64,000 bases of DNA from Streptomyces sp. man185. GTDB lineage: Bacteria > Actinomycetota > Actinomycetes > Streptomycetales > Streptomycetaceae. Position numbers and translations under genes: made by a program. This document shows, in pieces, positions 36,616-45,788 of the stretch; positions within the stretch are counted from its first letter, which is position 1, and every line of letters starts with the position of its first letter. The notes under the pieces are model-generated. The model was given only the letters and a program-made list of their open reading frames with translations. It was not told where the DNA came from and did not search any database. The stretch covers positions 1-64,000 of the forward strand of contig NTHE01000003.1 in assembly GCA_002551355.1 (NCBI GenBank), written 5' to 3'.

Positions 36616-37176
36616 ATGGCTGTTCTGCGCAGAGTCGCCCGGCCCCTGCTGGCCGCGAAATTCATCCGTGACGGGATCGCGGCGGTCCGCGATCCCGCCC
36701 TCCCCGACCCTCCGGAGGACTCCCGGGGCGAGCGGGAGACTCCCGCACTCGCCTCGCGGCTCCCGTTCCTGCCCGAGGACCCCGAGCAACTCGTACGCCT
36801 CCAGGGCGCGGTGCAGCTCGGCGCCGGAGTCCTGCTCGCCGTGGGACGCGCGCCACGGCTGGCCTCCGCGGCCCTCGCGGTGACCCTGGTGTCCTCCGCC
36901 CTGGGGGTCGGCGGCCGCCGGGCGAGCGACGATCCCGGGGCGCGGCGTGCGGATCTCCTCACCGACGTGTCCCTGTTCGGCGGGCTGCTGATCGCCGCGG
37001 CCGACACCCACGGCAAGCCCTCGCTCGCGTACCGGACCCGCCGGACGGCGGGCCACGCGTCCGACGCGCTCAGCCACCGCGCCCACGCCGTCTCCCACCA
37101 GGTGGGAAACGCGGCGGGCGCGACCGTGGACAGCGTCACACACTCCGTCGAGGCCGCCCGCAAGCGCCTCTCCTGA
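36616..37176 (+). CDS. DoxX-like membrane protein
   Basis: The 186-residue protein starts MAVLRRVARPLLAAKFIRDG, with about four hydrophobic segments and the DoxX-like arrangement (LVRLQGAVQLGAGVLLAVGR, LLTDVSLFGGLLIAAADT). A charged amphipathic C-terminus follows (about 140-186). DoxX proteins are often tied to redox or thiol stress, but roles vary. No good Shine-Dalgarno precedes ATG 36616. It converges on the acyl-CoA dehydrogenase gene, with a strong hairpin between. Confidence 0.8.
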   Translation: MAVLRRVARPLLAAKFIRDGIAAVRDPALPDPPEDSRGERETPALASRLPFLPEDPEQLVRLQGAVQLGAGVLLAVGRAPRLASAALAVTLVSSALGVGGRRASDDPGARRADLLTDVSLFGGLLIAAADTHGKPSLAYRTRRTAGHASDALSHRAHAVSHQVGNAAGATVDSVTHSVEAARKRLS

Positions 37177-37202
37177 GCACGGCGCGCGCGGTCCCCACCG
37201 GT

Positions 37203-37245
37203 CGACGCCGGGCCCCGAGGAAGTCACCTTCGGGGCCCGGCGTCG
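37203..37245. terminator. Bidirectional hairpin
   Basis: A perfect 15-bp stem (GACGCCGGGCCCCGA / TCGGGGCCCGGCGTC), extended by one outer pair, lies between the DoxX-like stop and the converging acyl-CoA dehydrogenase stop. Confidence 0.75.
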
Positions 37246-37254
37246 TGCGAGGGC

Positions 37255-38892
37255 CTACGCGACCGTCGGGCGGGCCCGTGCCACCACCGAGGCCAGATCC
37301 AGACTGTGCGGCAGTGTCCCGAACGACGATCCCGAGTCCCCGCCCAGCCGCGAGGCACAGAACGCGTCGGCCACCTCCGGCGGAGCGAAGCGCACCAGCA
37401 GCGAACCCTGGAGCACCAGAGCGAACCGCTCCACCAGCCGCCGCGCGCGTGCCTCGACGCCCTCCAGGTCGGCCAGCTCCGTCAGCAGATCCTTGATCGC
37501 CGCGTCCAGCCGGTGATCCGCCCCCCGCGCCCTGCCGACCTCCCGCAGGAAGGCGTCCAGGGACTGCGGCTCCCGTTGCAGCGCCCGCAGCAGGTCCAGG
37601 GCCTGGACATTGCCCGCGCCCTCCCAGATCGAGTTCAGCGGCGCCTCGCGCAGCAGCCGTGGCATCCCCGACTCCTCGACGTAACCGTTGCCGCCCAGGC
37701 ACTCCAGCGCCTCGCCCACCACGGCGGAGCAGCGCTTGGTGACCCAGAACTTCGCGGCGGGCAGCGCGAGCCGCAGGAAGGCCCGCTCCTCCTCGGTGTT
37801 CGCGTCGTACGCGGCGGCCAGCCGCATCGCCAGCACCGTCGCCGCCTCCGACTCAAGCGCCAGGTCGGCCAGGACGTTGCGCATCAGCGGCTTGTCGATC
37901 AGCGGCCCGCCGAACGCGCTGCGATACGCGCTGTGGTGGATCGCCTGCGCCACCGCCTGCCGCATCAGCGCGGCCGAACCGACCACGCAGTCAAGACGGG
38001 TGGCCGCCACCATCTCGATGATGGTGCGCACCCCGCGCCCCTCCTCGCCGACCCGGCGGGCCCAGGTCCCGTCGAACTCGACCTCGCCGGACGCGTTGGA
38101 CCGGTTGCCCAGTTTGTCCTTCAGCCGCTGGATCGCGAACACGTTGCGCGTGCCGTCCGGGAGCACACGCGGCACCAGGAAGCAGCTCAGTCCGCCCGGC
38201 GCCTGCGCCAGCACCAGGAAGCCGTCCGACATCGGCGCCGAACAGAACCACTTGTGCCCGGTGAGCAGGTACTCGCCCTCGCCCGCAAGCGGCTCCGCCC
38301 GGGTCGTGTTGGACCGCACGTCCGTGCCGCCCTGCTTCTCGGTCATGCCCATCCCGAAGAGCGCCCCGGCCTTCTCGCGCGGGGGCCGCAGACCCGCCAC
38401 GTACGTGTGCGAGGTCAGCAGCGGCTCCCACTCGGCGGCCAGCGCCGGATCGGTGCGCAGCGCGGGCACCGCGGCATGCGTCATCGACAGCGGGCAGCCG
38501 TGCCCCGCCTCGGCCTGCGACCAGACCAGGAACCCCGCCGCACGCCGGACATGGCCGGCCGGACGGCCCCAGGCGTCCGTCAGCCCCGCCGACACGGCAT
38601 GGCCCAGCAGCCGGTGCCAGGACGGATGGAACTCCACTTCGTCGACGCGATGCCCATAACGGTCATGGGTGCGCAGTACGGGCGGATGGGCGTTCGCCTG
38701 CGCACCCCACTCCTGGGCCTGGGCGGAGCCCGCGGCCCGGCCGAGCTCCCCGAGCTCCACCAGCGCCACGGGCCGGGCCCCGGGCTCGATGTGCCGCTCG
38801 ACGGCCTCGGAAAGGACCCGGTCGGCGGCGAAGACGTCATAGCCGACCAGCGGCGGAACCTGATTGGTCACTGTGTGGGTGGTGGCTGCCAT
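37255..38892 (-). CDS. AidB-like acyl-CoA dehydrogenase
   Basis: The 545-residue flavoprotein has the long AidB architecture: an extra N-terminal domain (to about 170), then FGMGMTEKQGGTDVRSNTT for FAD binding, the barrel, and the C-terminal helices with CLGGNGYVEESGMPRL and IWEGAGNVQALDLLRAL. E. coli AidB is induced by alkylation and binds DNA; the actinobacterial role may be ordinary acyl-CoA oxidation. Start ATG 38892 (MAATTHTVTNQVPPLVGYD) matches the family. TACCGT lies six bases upstream, so the mRNA may be leaderless. Divergent from the YihY gene by 17 bp. Confidence 0.9.
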   Translation of the reverse strand: MAATTHTVTNQVPPLVGYDVFAADRVLSEAVERHIEPGARPVALVELGELGRAAGSAQAQEWGAQANAHPPVLRTHDRYGHRVDEVEFHPSWHRLLGHAVSAGLTDAWGRPAGHVRRAAGFLVWSQAEAGHGCPLSMTHAAVPALRTDPALAAEWEPLLTSHTYVAGLRPPREKAGALFGMGMTEKQGGTDVRSNTTRAEPLAGEGEYLLTGHKWFCSAPMSDGFLVLAQAPGGLSCFLVPRVLPDGTRNVFAIQRLKDKLGNRSNASGEVEFDGTWARRVGEEGRGVRTIIEMVAATRLDCVVGSAALMRQAVAQAIHHSAYRSAFGGPLIDKPLMRNVLADLALESEAATVLAMRLAAAYDANTEEERAFLRLALPAAKFWVTKRCSAVVGEALECLGGNGYVEESGMPRLLREAPLNSIWEGAGNVQALDLLRALQREPQSLDAFLREVGRARGADHRLDAAIKDLLTELADLEGVEARARRLVERFALVLQGSLLVRFAPPEVADAFCASRLGGDSGSSFGTLPHSLDLASVVARARPTVA

Positions 38893-38909
38893 GCCGATAC
38901 GGTAAGGAG

Positions 38910-40139
38910 GTGCAGGCAGCAAATGAAACACCCGAGCGGCCACCGGGCCGGCTTCACCGGGCGCGAGTGCTCTACCGCAACGTCTCCAAACGGCGCATGG
39001 CGTGGCACTTGCTCAAGGACACCGTCAACTCGTGCATCGAGTACCGCATTCTGGGCCTCGCGGCCGAGGCGGCGTTCTTCACCCTGCTCTCACTGCCCCC
39101 GCTGCTGCTCGGCATGATCGGACTGCTCGGTTACGTCGACGAGTGGACGACCACCACCACGGTCGCCTCCATCGAGCGCAACATCCTCTCCGCCGCCCAG
39201 ACGGTGCTCTCCGAGCGCGGGGTCAACGACTTCGCCAAACCGCTGCTCGCCGACGTCACGACCGGGGCCCGCCCCGACGTCATCTCCATCGGCTTCGCCA
39301 TCGCCCTGTGGTCCGGCTCCCGCGCGGTGAACGTCTTCATCGACACCATCACCGTCATGTACGGACTCGACGGCCACCGCGGCATCGTCAAGACCCGGCT
39401 GCTCGCCTTCCTGCTGTACGTCGTCGCCCTGCTGCTCGGCGCGGTCGTCCTGCCGCTGCTGGTCGTCGGCCCGGACCGGGTGGTCGAGTTCGTCCCCTGG
39501 GGCACCGAGGTCATAGCCGTCCTGTACTGGCCGCTGGTGATGCTGCTGACCGTCGCGTTCCTCACGACGCTCTACCACGTGTCCGTGCCGGTGCGTTCGC
39601 CCTGGATCGAGGACGTGCCCGGGGCGCTGGTGGCGCTCGGCATGTGGGTCCTCGGCAGCTTCCTGCTGCGCATCTATCTGACCAACACGGTCGAGGGCCC
39701 GACCATCTACGGCTCCTTGGCGGCGCCCATCGCCGTGCTGCTGTGGATCGGCATCTCCGCCTTCGCGGTCCTGGTCGGCGCCGCGGTCAACGCCGCCATC
39801 GACCGGGTGTGGCCCTCGCTCGCCACGGCCGCCGCCCGCGAGGCCACCGAACGCGTCCGGGCCGCGCAGGCCGCCGAGTTCGTCGCCCGGGCCCGCTCGG
39901 CCGCCTACGACGGCACGGACGACGACGATGACGAGGACGACGGCCCCGCGTACATGCCCTCCGAGTTCCCCGAGCGCTGGTCCCGCTTCCTGCCGCCCGA
40001 CGATGTGAAGTCCCGGCTGCACGCGACCTGGGAGAAGGAGCCCAGGGACGCGAAGGAGCCCAAGGAGCCGAAGGAGCCCCAGGACGTGAAGGAGCCGAAG
40101 GGCTCCACGCCGCCGGAGGAACAACCCCCCTTCCGCTGA
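38910..40139 (+). CDS. YihY/BrkB family membrane protein
   Basis: The 409-residue inner-membrane protein has six hydrophobic segments (about 45-300) and the family landmarks AAEAAFFTLLSLPPLLLG, GFAIALWSGSRAVNVFID and TVEGPTIYGSLAAPIAVLLW. The cytoplasmic C-terminus (about 310-409) has an acidic run (DGTDDDDDEDDG) and KEPKEPKEP repeats. Function is unsettled; despite old labels it is not RNase BN. The start is uncertain: GTG 38910 sits directly behind AAGGAG, too close for that Shine-Dalgarno, yet homologues share this N-terminus (MQAANETPERPPGRLHRARV). Confidence 0.88.
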   Translation: MQAANETPERPPGRLHRARVLYRNVSKRRMAWHLLKDTVNSCIEYRILGLAAEAAFFTLLSLPPLLLGMIGLLGYVDEWTTTTTVASIERNILSAAQTVLSERGVNDFAKPLLADVTTGARPDVISIGFAIALWSGSRAVNVFIDTITVMYGLDGHRGIVKTRLLAFLLYVVALLLGAVVLPLLVVGPDRVVEFVPWGTEVIAVLYWPLVMLLTVAFLTTLYHVSVPVRSPWIEDVPGALVALGMWVLGSFLLRIYLTNTVEGPTIYGSLAAPIAVLLWIGISAFAVLVGAAVNAAIDRVWPSLATAAAREATERVRAAQAAEFVARARSAAYDGTDDDDDEDDGPAYMPSEFPERWSRFLPPDDVKSRLHATWEKEPRDAKEPKEPKEPQDVKEPKGSTPPEEQPPFR

Positions 40140-40164
40140 CCGCCGACCGCGCTAGCGTGGCAGG

Positions 40165-40932
40165 ATGCCCCGCGAACGCCAGCGATACCAGGAACGCCCG
40201 TCCCGGCTGGACGGGGCCGTCGTCTGGACCCTGGACGTCCCGCCCGGCCCCCGCCCGCCCGCCCGGTCCGTCCTGCCGGACGGCTGCATGGACCTGATCT
40301 GGACCGTCGGCCGCCTGGTCGTCGCCGGGCCCGACACCCACGCCTTCGAGGTCGACCCGCGCAACCGGGGTTCCTGTGCGGCGATCCGCTTCGCGCCCGG
40401 CACCGCCCCCGTACTCCTCGGCGTACCGGCGCACGAGCTGCGCGACCACCGGGTCGACCTGGCCGCGCTCTGGTCCCGTACCGCCGTCGCGGCGCTCACC
40501 GAACGGATCGACCGGGCGCCCGACCCCGCCGCCGCCCTGGAGGACTTCGCCCTGGGCCGCGCAGCCGACACCGGTCCGCCGGACCCGCTCACGGCGGCCG
40601 TCGCGGACGGGCTGCGGCGCGGCAGGTCCGTCGCGTCGACGGCCGCCGAGGTCGGCCTCGGGGCCCGTCAGCTGCACCGCCGCTCCCTGGCCGCCTTCGG
40701 CTACGGACCGAAAACGCTCGCCCGGATTCTCCGCCTCCAACGCGCCCTGGGCCTCGTCCGCACCGGAGTCCCTTACGCCGAGGCCGCGTACCGGGCGGGC
40801 TGCACCGACCAGGCGCACCTGGCACGGGAGATGCGCGATCTGGCCGGCACGACTCTCGGGGCCTACTTCGCGGCGGGCGAGGCGGCGAACAGCGACACCC
40901 CGCAGCCGTCCGGGTCCAGGACGACCGCGTAG
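40165..40932 (+). CDS. AraC-type transcriptional regulator
   Basis: The 255-residue protein has an N-terminal sensing region with [12 protein letters not shown] (the DUF6597 pattern of Streptomyces AraC proteins) and a C-terminal HTH ([20 protein letters not shown], then [20 protein letters not shown]). TAGCGT at 40153-40158 ends six bases before ATG 40165 and no Shine-Dalgarno fits well, so a leaderless message is likely. Its last 70 bp overlap the 3' end of the convergent VOC gene. Confidence 0.88.
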   Translation: MPRERQRYQERPSRLDGAVVWTLDVPPGPRPPARSVLPDGCMDLIWTVGRLVVAGPDTHAFEVDPRNRGSCAAIRFAPGTAPVLLGVPAHELRDHRVDLAALWSRTAVAALTERIDRAPDPAAALEDFALGRAADTGPPDPLTAAVADGLRRGRSVASTAAEVGLGARQLHRRSLAAFGYGPKTLARILRLQRALGLVRTGVPYAEAAYRAGCTDQAHLAREMRDLAGTTLGAYFAAGEAANSDTPQPSGSRTTA

Positions 40933-41267
40933 CGCTGCCCCCACACCGCGTCCCACGGCTTCAGGTGCCCGGTGTGACCGGCGTCGACCAGCTCCGCGTA
41001 CAACGAGTCCACCTCCTGCGGGCTGTCGCAGGCGAAGGCCAGGGCGACCCGCTCACCGCCGCCCGACGGGCGCTCCCAGCCGGGGTCGAACGAGGCGATG
41101 ACCTCCTCGGTGTCCCACAGCAGCCGCTGCCCGCCCGGCAGTGTCACTTCGACATGGGGCGCGGACTCCGCCCCGTCGGGGATGTCGAGGCCGAGCCGCC
41201 GGTAGAAGGCGAGCGAGGCCGCCAGGTCCGCCGTGATGATGCTGATCGCGTCGAGTCGTGGAGTCAT
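40863..41267 (-). CDS. VOC superfamily (glyoxalase/bleomycin-resistance-like) protein
   Basis: The 134-residue protein has two beta-alpha-beta-beta-beta units typical of VOC proteins: [20 protein letters not shown] with LGLDIPDG, and the C-terminal [18 protein letters not shown]. It is probably a homodimer with a metal or small-molecule site. Activity is unknown. It overlaps the AraC gene tail to tail by 70 bp, and the AraC regulator may control it (inference). Confidence 0.88.
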   Translation of the reverse strand: MTPRLDAISIITADLAASLAFYRRLGLDIPDGAESAPHVEVTLPGGQRLLWDTEEVIASFDPGWERPSGGGERVALAFACDSPQEVDSLYAELVDAGHTGHLKPWDAVWGQRYAVVLDPDGCGVSLFAASPAAK

Positions 41268-41340
41268 GCCCCGACCGTAGGCACAAGTCGCTCCCGCCGT
41301 CTTGTAGGAATCGGTCGCGCGGGATGGGGCGGCGCGCTCC

Positions 41341-42891
41341 TCACCCCAGGCAGTCCGCGGGCGAGGTCCCCGGATCGGTCAGCGCCAGGCCCAGGGCCGC
41401 CCGCTCGGTGACCCACCGCGTCGGCCGGTACCGTGGATCGCCGGTCGACGTGTGCAGCGCCCGCTGAAGCGCCAGCATCCGTACGGCCCCGATCCGCTCG
41501 CCCCACGCCAGCGGCCCGGCCGGATAGCCGAGCCCGGTCGTCACCGCCAGATCGATGTCGGCGGGCGCGGCGAGCGAGCGCTCCGCGATCGAGCAGCCGA
41601 CCGCGACGACGCAGGACAGCAGCCGCTGTGCCACGGAGCCCGCGGTGTCCCGCACCACCGACACCGCGTACGGCTCACCGTCCCCGGCCGCCCGGGCCAG
41701 CACCGCCCGGGCGGCCCGGGCTGCCGTCGGATCGGAGGCGGCCGTCACCGCGAGGACCCGCCGTCGCCCGGCCGCGGGCAGCACCTCGACCCCGAACGTA
41801 CGCTCCCGGGGCAGCCCGCCCGCCGCGACCGCCGCCGCCACCGACGTCCCCCACACCGGCACCAGCACGACGGCCCCGTCCGACGGCCCGTCGCCCCGCT
41901 CCACGCGGACCCCCGCCACCTTCAGCGCACCGGTCAGCGCCTCCTCGTACGCGACGGTCTCGGGCCGCCCGGCCGAGGCCAGGAACACCGGGCGCTCCCC
42001 GTCCCCGCCGACCGGGCTCTCCGGAGCGGGGCTGGACGCCCCGTCGCCGTACGCGTACCAGCCCCGGCCCGTCTTGCGGCCGTGCAGCCCCGCCACCACC
42101 CGGTTCGGGGTCAGGAAGGACGGGCGCAGCCGGTCCTCGTAGCGGAAGCCCTGCCAGATCGAGTCGATCACCGCGGCCGTCACGTCGAGACCCGTCAGGT
42201 CCATCAGCTCGAAGGGGCCCATCCGCAGCCCCAGCACGTCCCGGGCGATCCGGTCGATCTCCGCCGGGTCCGCCACCGACTCCTCCAGCAGCGCGAGCGC
42301 CTCGGTCACCAGCCCCCGCCCGGCGTGGTTGACCAGGAATCCGGGGGTGTCGGCGACGGTCACCGCACGGTGGCCGCAGCCCTCCACCAGCTCGGTGAGC
42401 AGGGCCGGGATCTCCGGGCGGGTGGCCGCGCCCGGCACCACCTCCACGATCCGCATCAGCGGCACCGGGTTGAAGAAGTGCAGCCCGGCCAGGCGCGAGG
42501 GGTCCTGGAGCGTCGCGGCGATCCGGGTCACCGACAGGGAGGAGGTGTTGGTCGCGAAGACGGCGGAGGAGGGCAGCGCCCGCTCCAGCCTCCCGAACAC
42601 CTCGGCCTTGGTCTCCAGGTCCTCCCGTACGGCCTCGACGACCAGCTCCACGTCCGGTCCGGCCGCCCACGGGTCGTCGAGCGGCACCAGCCGCGTCACG
42701 GCCCCGTTCCGGTCGGCGGCGGGCATCCGGCCCTTGGCGACGGCCCGGTCCAGCATCGATGTGACGAAGTCCAGGGCCTCTGTCACCGCCTCGGACCGTA
42801 CGTCACCCAGCTCCACGGTGTGTCCCGCGCTCGCCGCCCACTGGGCGATGCCACGGCCCATGGCCCCGGCTCCGACGATCCTGATACGCAT
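41341..42891 (-). CDS. 3-hydroxyacyl-CoA dehydrogenase
   Basis: The 516-residue NAD enzyme has Rossmann motif MRIRIVGAGAMGRGIAQWAA, substrate region FATNTSSLSVTRIA with Ser, catalytic His in GLHFFNPVPLMRIVEVV, and the C-terminal helical domain duplicated as in PaaH/PhaB-type long forms (VGCSIAERSLAAPADIDLAV). It oxidises 3-hydroxyacyl-CoA to 3-oxoacyl-CoA, feeding the thiolase in this cluster. ATG 42891 gives the canonical N-terminus and follows GAAAGGG; ATG 42924 would extend it 11 residues. Last gene of the minus-strand arm. Confidence 0.92.
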   Translation of the reverse strand: MRIRIVGAGAMGRGIAQWAASAGHTVELGDVRSEAVTEALDFVTSMLDRAVAKGRMPAADRNGAVTRLVPLDDPWAAGPDVELVVEAVREDLETKAEVFGRLERALPSSAVFATNTSSLSVTRIAATLQDPSRLAGLHFFNPVPLMRIVEVVPGAATRPEIPALLTELVEGCGHRAVTVADTPGFLVNHAGRGLVTEALALLEESVADPAEIDRIARDVLGLRMGPFELMDLTGLDVTAAVIDSIWQGFRYEDRLRPSFLTPNRVVAGLHGRKTGRGWYAYGDGASSPAPESPVGGDGERPVFLASAGRPETVAYEEALTGALKVAGVRVERGDGPSDGAVVLVPVWGTSVAAAVAAGGLPRERTFGVEVLPAAGRRRVLAVTAASDPTAARAARAVLARAAGDGEPYAVSVVRDTAGSVAQRLLSCVVAVGCSIAERSLAAPADIDLAVTTGLGYPAGPLAWGERIGAVRMLALQRALHTSTGDPRYRPTRWVTERAALGLALTDPGTSPADCLG

Positions 42892-42934
42892 GGCAGTTGG
42901 GGCCCTTTCGGCGGAGACGGTCATGATGAGGGGG

Positions 42935-43720
42935 TCAGCGGAGGTAGACACGGTTCGGGTCGACGTCGTCGCGCAGGAGCCGCAGCTCCGCAGGGGTGGG
43001 CGGGTCCGTCGTCGCGACCGGGTCGGCGGCCTTCAGCTCCCAGCCGGTCGCGGCCCGCACCTGCTCGACGGTGACTCCGGGGTGCACGGCGACCAGCCGC
43101 AACTCGTCCCCGACCCCGGCCCGGGCAAGAACGCCCAGCTCGGTGATGACCCGGGTGACGCCGACGCCGAGCGGGCGGATGCCGTCCGCGAGCGCCCGGT
43201 CGGGACCGGGCGTCGTACAGAAGTCGAGCACGTCGGCGAAGGAGCGCGGGGTGTGGCGGCGCATGACGACGAACACCTCCCGGGCGTTCGCCATCACCTC
43301 CACCGCGCCACCGGAGCCCGGCAGACGCACCGACGGGCTCTCCCACTCCCCGATCACCGAGGTGTTGAGGTTGCCCCACCGGTCGATCTGCGCGGCCCCC
43401 AGGAAGCCCACGTCGATGTGCCCGCCCTGGAGCACCGAGCCGAACAGCGCGGGCATGGACACCACCGCCTCGGCCCCGGTGATCAGGACGGCGTCCGCGA
43501 TGGTCTCCGGCAGCTGGGAGGGGTGCGCCCCGCAGACCCCGGACTCGTACACCACCTCGATGCCCGGCGCGACGGTCATCCGCGCCAGTTCGGCGGCGAG
43601 CGTCGGCAGCCCGATCCCCGCGAACACGGTCCGCCGACCCGCCAGTTCGCGCGCGGCGACGACGGAGAGCAGTTCGGACGCGGTGACGGGCCGCTCGGCC
43701 CGCGCATGCCGCTCGCTCAC
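42935..43720 (-). CDS. CoA-transferase subunit B (3-oxoadipate CoA-transferase type)
   Basis: The 261-residue beta subunit of a type I CoA-transferase has the glycine loop FAGIGLPTLAAELA and the Glu region YESGVCGAHPSQLPETIAD, with GVTRVITELGV near the end. It pairs with the upstream gene through a GTGA overlap at 43717-43720. Resemblance is to CatJ/PcaJ-like subunits; the acyl acceptor (3-oxoadipate or another 3-oxo acid) is inferred from context. Confidence 0.88.
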   Translation of the reverse strand: MSERHARAERPVTASELLSVVAARELAGRRTVFAGIGLPTLAAELARMTVAPGIEVVYESGVCGAHPSQLPETIADAVLITGAEAVVSMPALFGSVLQGGHIDVGFLGAAQIDRWGNLNTSVIGEWESPSVRLPGSGGAVEVMANAREVFVVMRRHTPRSFADVLDFCTTPGPDRALADGIRPLGVGVTRVITELGVLARAGVGDELRLVAVHPGVTVEQVRAATGWELKAADPVATTDPPTPAELRLLRDDVDPNRVYLR

Positions 43721-44670
43721 AGCCGCCTCCCGTAGTTCACCGGCTCGCTCAGCGCCTCGCCGACCGCGAGGCCGGCCCAGAACTCCTCGCCCAGCTTCGC
43801 CACGTACGCCGCGTGGTCGGCGGTCCCGTACACCCACTCCGCCAGCCAGCCCCGCAGCCGCTCCGGGTCCCTGCTGATCGCGGACCAGGCCCGGTAGAAG
43901 GCGTTGTCCCGGTCGTAGTAGCCCTGCGCGAACGACGGGTGAGCCCCGCGCGGGCAGTGGACCACCGCGTCGACCGCGTGGGCGGGGACGAGAGTGCGGT
44001 TCGGGTCCGCGCGGATCACCTCGTCCGCCACCAGCTCCTCCACCACCACGACCGCCTTCTCCGCCGCGTACACCGCCTCGGCCTGGACGCCGGTCAGCCC
44101 CCAGATCTGGGTGTTGCCCCGGCGGTCGGCGCGCTGGGCGTGAATGATCGTCACGTCCGGGTGGACGGGCGGTACGACATAGATCTGCTCGGTACCGCCG
44201 TCGGCGGCCGGGTAGGGCGAAGTGACCTTGCGGATACCGGGATTGACGGCCGGCAGATCGCTTCCCGCGTAACTGCGCAGCGGATGGAACGGCAGCCGCT
44301 GCGCACCGGCGAGATAGCGGCAGACCATGCCGTAGTGGCTGTACTCCTCGAACGCCAGCGGCTCGGGATCGGCGTGCTCGATCCGCCGGCGCAGCTCACC
44401 GAGCGAACCGGCGGAGGAGTTGCCGACGAAGGAGGAGACCAGCCGGGTCACGCAGCCCGCCGCCAGCATCTGGTCCACCACGATGTCCGCCGTCATCCGG
44501 ACGACCGTGAGATCCCGGCGGCCCTGCCGGATGATCTCGTGCCCGGCGGCCGTCGGGATGAGATGGGTGAACCCTTCGAGGCTGACGGTGTCCCCGTCGT
44601 GGACGAAGGCGGCGACGGCTTCCCGCATCGACATGACCTTGTCGGCCGTCCGGTCCACGGTTCTCCTCAT
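43717..44670 (-). CDS. CoA-transferase subunit A (3-oxoadipate CoA-transferase type)
   Basis: The 317-residue alpha subunit has VHDGDTVSLEGFTHLIPTAA and, later, VVPPVHPDVTIIHAQRADRRG. Longer than simple PcaI (about 230), it matches the CatI-like long form with an added C-terminal 60 residues. It moves CoA from succinyl-CoA to the substrate acid together with subunit B. ATG 44670 has AGGCGGA upstream. Divergent from the LysR gene; its promoter holds the shared 14-bp motif. Confidence 0.87.
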   Translation of the reverse strand: MRRTVDRTADKVMSMREAVAAFVHDGDTVSLEGFTHLIPTAAGHEIIRQGRRDLTVVRMTADIVVDQMLAAGCVTRLVSSFVGNSSAGSLGELRRRIEHADPEPLAFEEYSHYGMVCRYLAGAQRLPFHPLRSYAGSDLPAVNPGIRKVTSPYPAADGGTEQIYVVPPVHPDVTIIHAQRADRRGNTQIWGLTGVQAEAVYAAEKAVVVVEELVADEVIRADPNRTLVPAHAVDAVVHCPRGAHPSFAQGYYDRDNAFYRAWSAISRDPERLRGWLAEWVYGTADHAAYVAKLGEEFWAGLAVGEALSEPVNYGRRL

Positions 44671-44705
44671 CGTCCGCCTACGCGGACCCCACGGTGTCAG
44701 CGTCC

Positions 44706-44729
44706 ATTGATGGCTGTCCAATACCGAAT
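44706..44729. promoter_or_regulatory. LysR-type operator between lysR and CoA-transferase genes
   Basis: ATTG-N9-CAAT (44706-44722) contains a T-N11-A LysR box. Overlapping it, 44716-44729 read on the minus strand is ATTCGGTATTGGAC, nearly identical to ATTCGATATTGGAC at 45695-45708 in front of the thiolase gene. Confidence 0.65.
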
Positions 44730-44761
44730 TAAGGTCGGATCAAGACGCCAGGAGTATCACT

Positions 44762-45667
44762 ATGGAACTACGCCACCTCAACGCGTTCCTCGCCGTGGCC
44801 GAGGAACTGCACTTCGGCCGGGCCGCCAAGCGGCTCCAGATGGCCCAGCCCCCGCTGAGCCAGCAGATCCGCCAGCTGGAGCGGGAACTCGGCGTCCAGC
44901 TCTTCCACCGCAACACCCGCTCGGTCCGGCTCACCAGCGCGGGGGAGTCCTTCCTCGAACCGGTACGAACGGTCCTGGACGACCTGGACACCGCCGTCCG
45001 GGCGGCCAGATCGGCGGGGATCGGCGAGTACGGCCGGGTCACCATCGGGTTCGCCGGGGCCTCCAGCCACGAGACGCTGCCCCGGCTCACCCGGGCCGTG
45101 CGCGCCGCCCACCCCGGGCTCGAACTCGTCATGACCGGCCAGACGTACGCCAACACCGCCCTGGCCCGGGTCGCCGACGGCTCGCTCGACCTCGGCTTCG
45201 TCCGGCTGCCGGTGACCCGGCCCGGCGTCGCCCACCGGGTCATCGACGAGGAGGAGCTGGTCTGCGCCCTGCCCTTCGACCACCCGCTCGCCCGGCGGGA
45301 GACCGTACCCCTCGCCGTACTCGCCGGCGAACCGTTCGTCTCCTTCCCCGCCAACTCCGGCTCCACCGTCCGCGACGCCATGACCGAGGCCTGCGAGAGC
45401 GCCGGGTTCACCCCGCGCGTCGTCCAGGAGGCACCCGACTCCTACACGATCCTCGCCCTGGTCGCCGCCGGGGTCGGCGTCACCCTCACGGTCACCTCCG
45501 TCCAGCACATCCAGCAGAACGGCCTGGTCTACCGCCCCCTCGCCGGACCGCCCATCCGTCTGAGCGCCGCCCTGGCCTGGCGCTCCGACAACCCCTCCGC
45601 CGCCCTGCGCGCGGTGCTCGCCGTGGCGGAGGAAGCCCTGCCGACACCCGTGCGTACCCTCGATTGA
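44762..45667 (+). CDS. LysR family transcriptional regulator
   Basis: The 301-residue activator has an N-terminal winged HTH (MELRHLNAFLAVAEELHFGR, AAKRLQMAQPPLSQQIRQLE) and a periplasmic-binding-like effector domain (about 90-300). It sits in the position of CatR/PcaQ-type regulators of aromatic or CoA-ester degradation, between the CoA-transferase/dehydrogenase arm and the thiolase. ATG 44762 has AGGAG upstream. It probably activates both arms through the shared motif (inference). Confidence 0.93.
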   Translation: MELRHLNAFLAVAEELHFGRAAKRLQMAQPPLSQQIRQLERELGVQLFHRNTRSVRLTSAGESFLEPVRTVLDDLDTAVRAARSAGIGEYGRVTIGFAGASSHETLPRLTRAVRAAHPGLELVMTGQTYANTALARVADGSLDLGFVRLPVTRPGVAHRVIDEEELVCALPFDHPLARRETVPLAVLAGEPFVSFPANSGSTVRDAMTEACESAGFTPRVVQEAPDSYTILALVAAGVGVTLTVTSVQHIQQNGLVYRPLAGPPIRLSAALAWRSDNPSAALRAVLAVAEEALPTPVRTLD

Positions 45668-45694
45668 GACGTACGGCCTCTCAACCCGGCGCGT

Positions 45695-45708
45695 ATTCGA
45701 TATTGGAC
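45695..45708 (+). promoter_or_regulatory. Second copy of the LysR-linked 14-bp motif
   Basis: ATTCGATATTGGAC lies 81 bp upstream of the thiolase start, in the orientation facing it. The copy at 44716-44729 faces the opposite arm and differs at one base. Confidence 0.6.
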
Positions 45709-45788
45709 CGACTCAGTCACCCGGTGCGAAGGTCATCCCACCGCAACGCGCTCCCGCTCTCTGCCCCGACCTCAGGAAAGGCCCCGCC

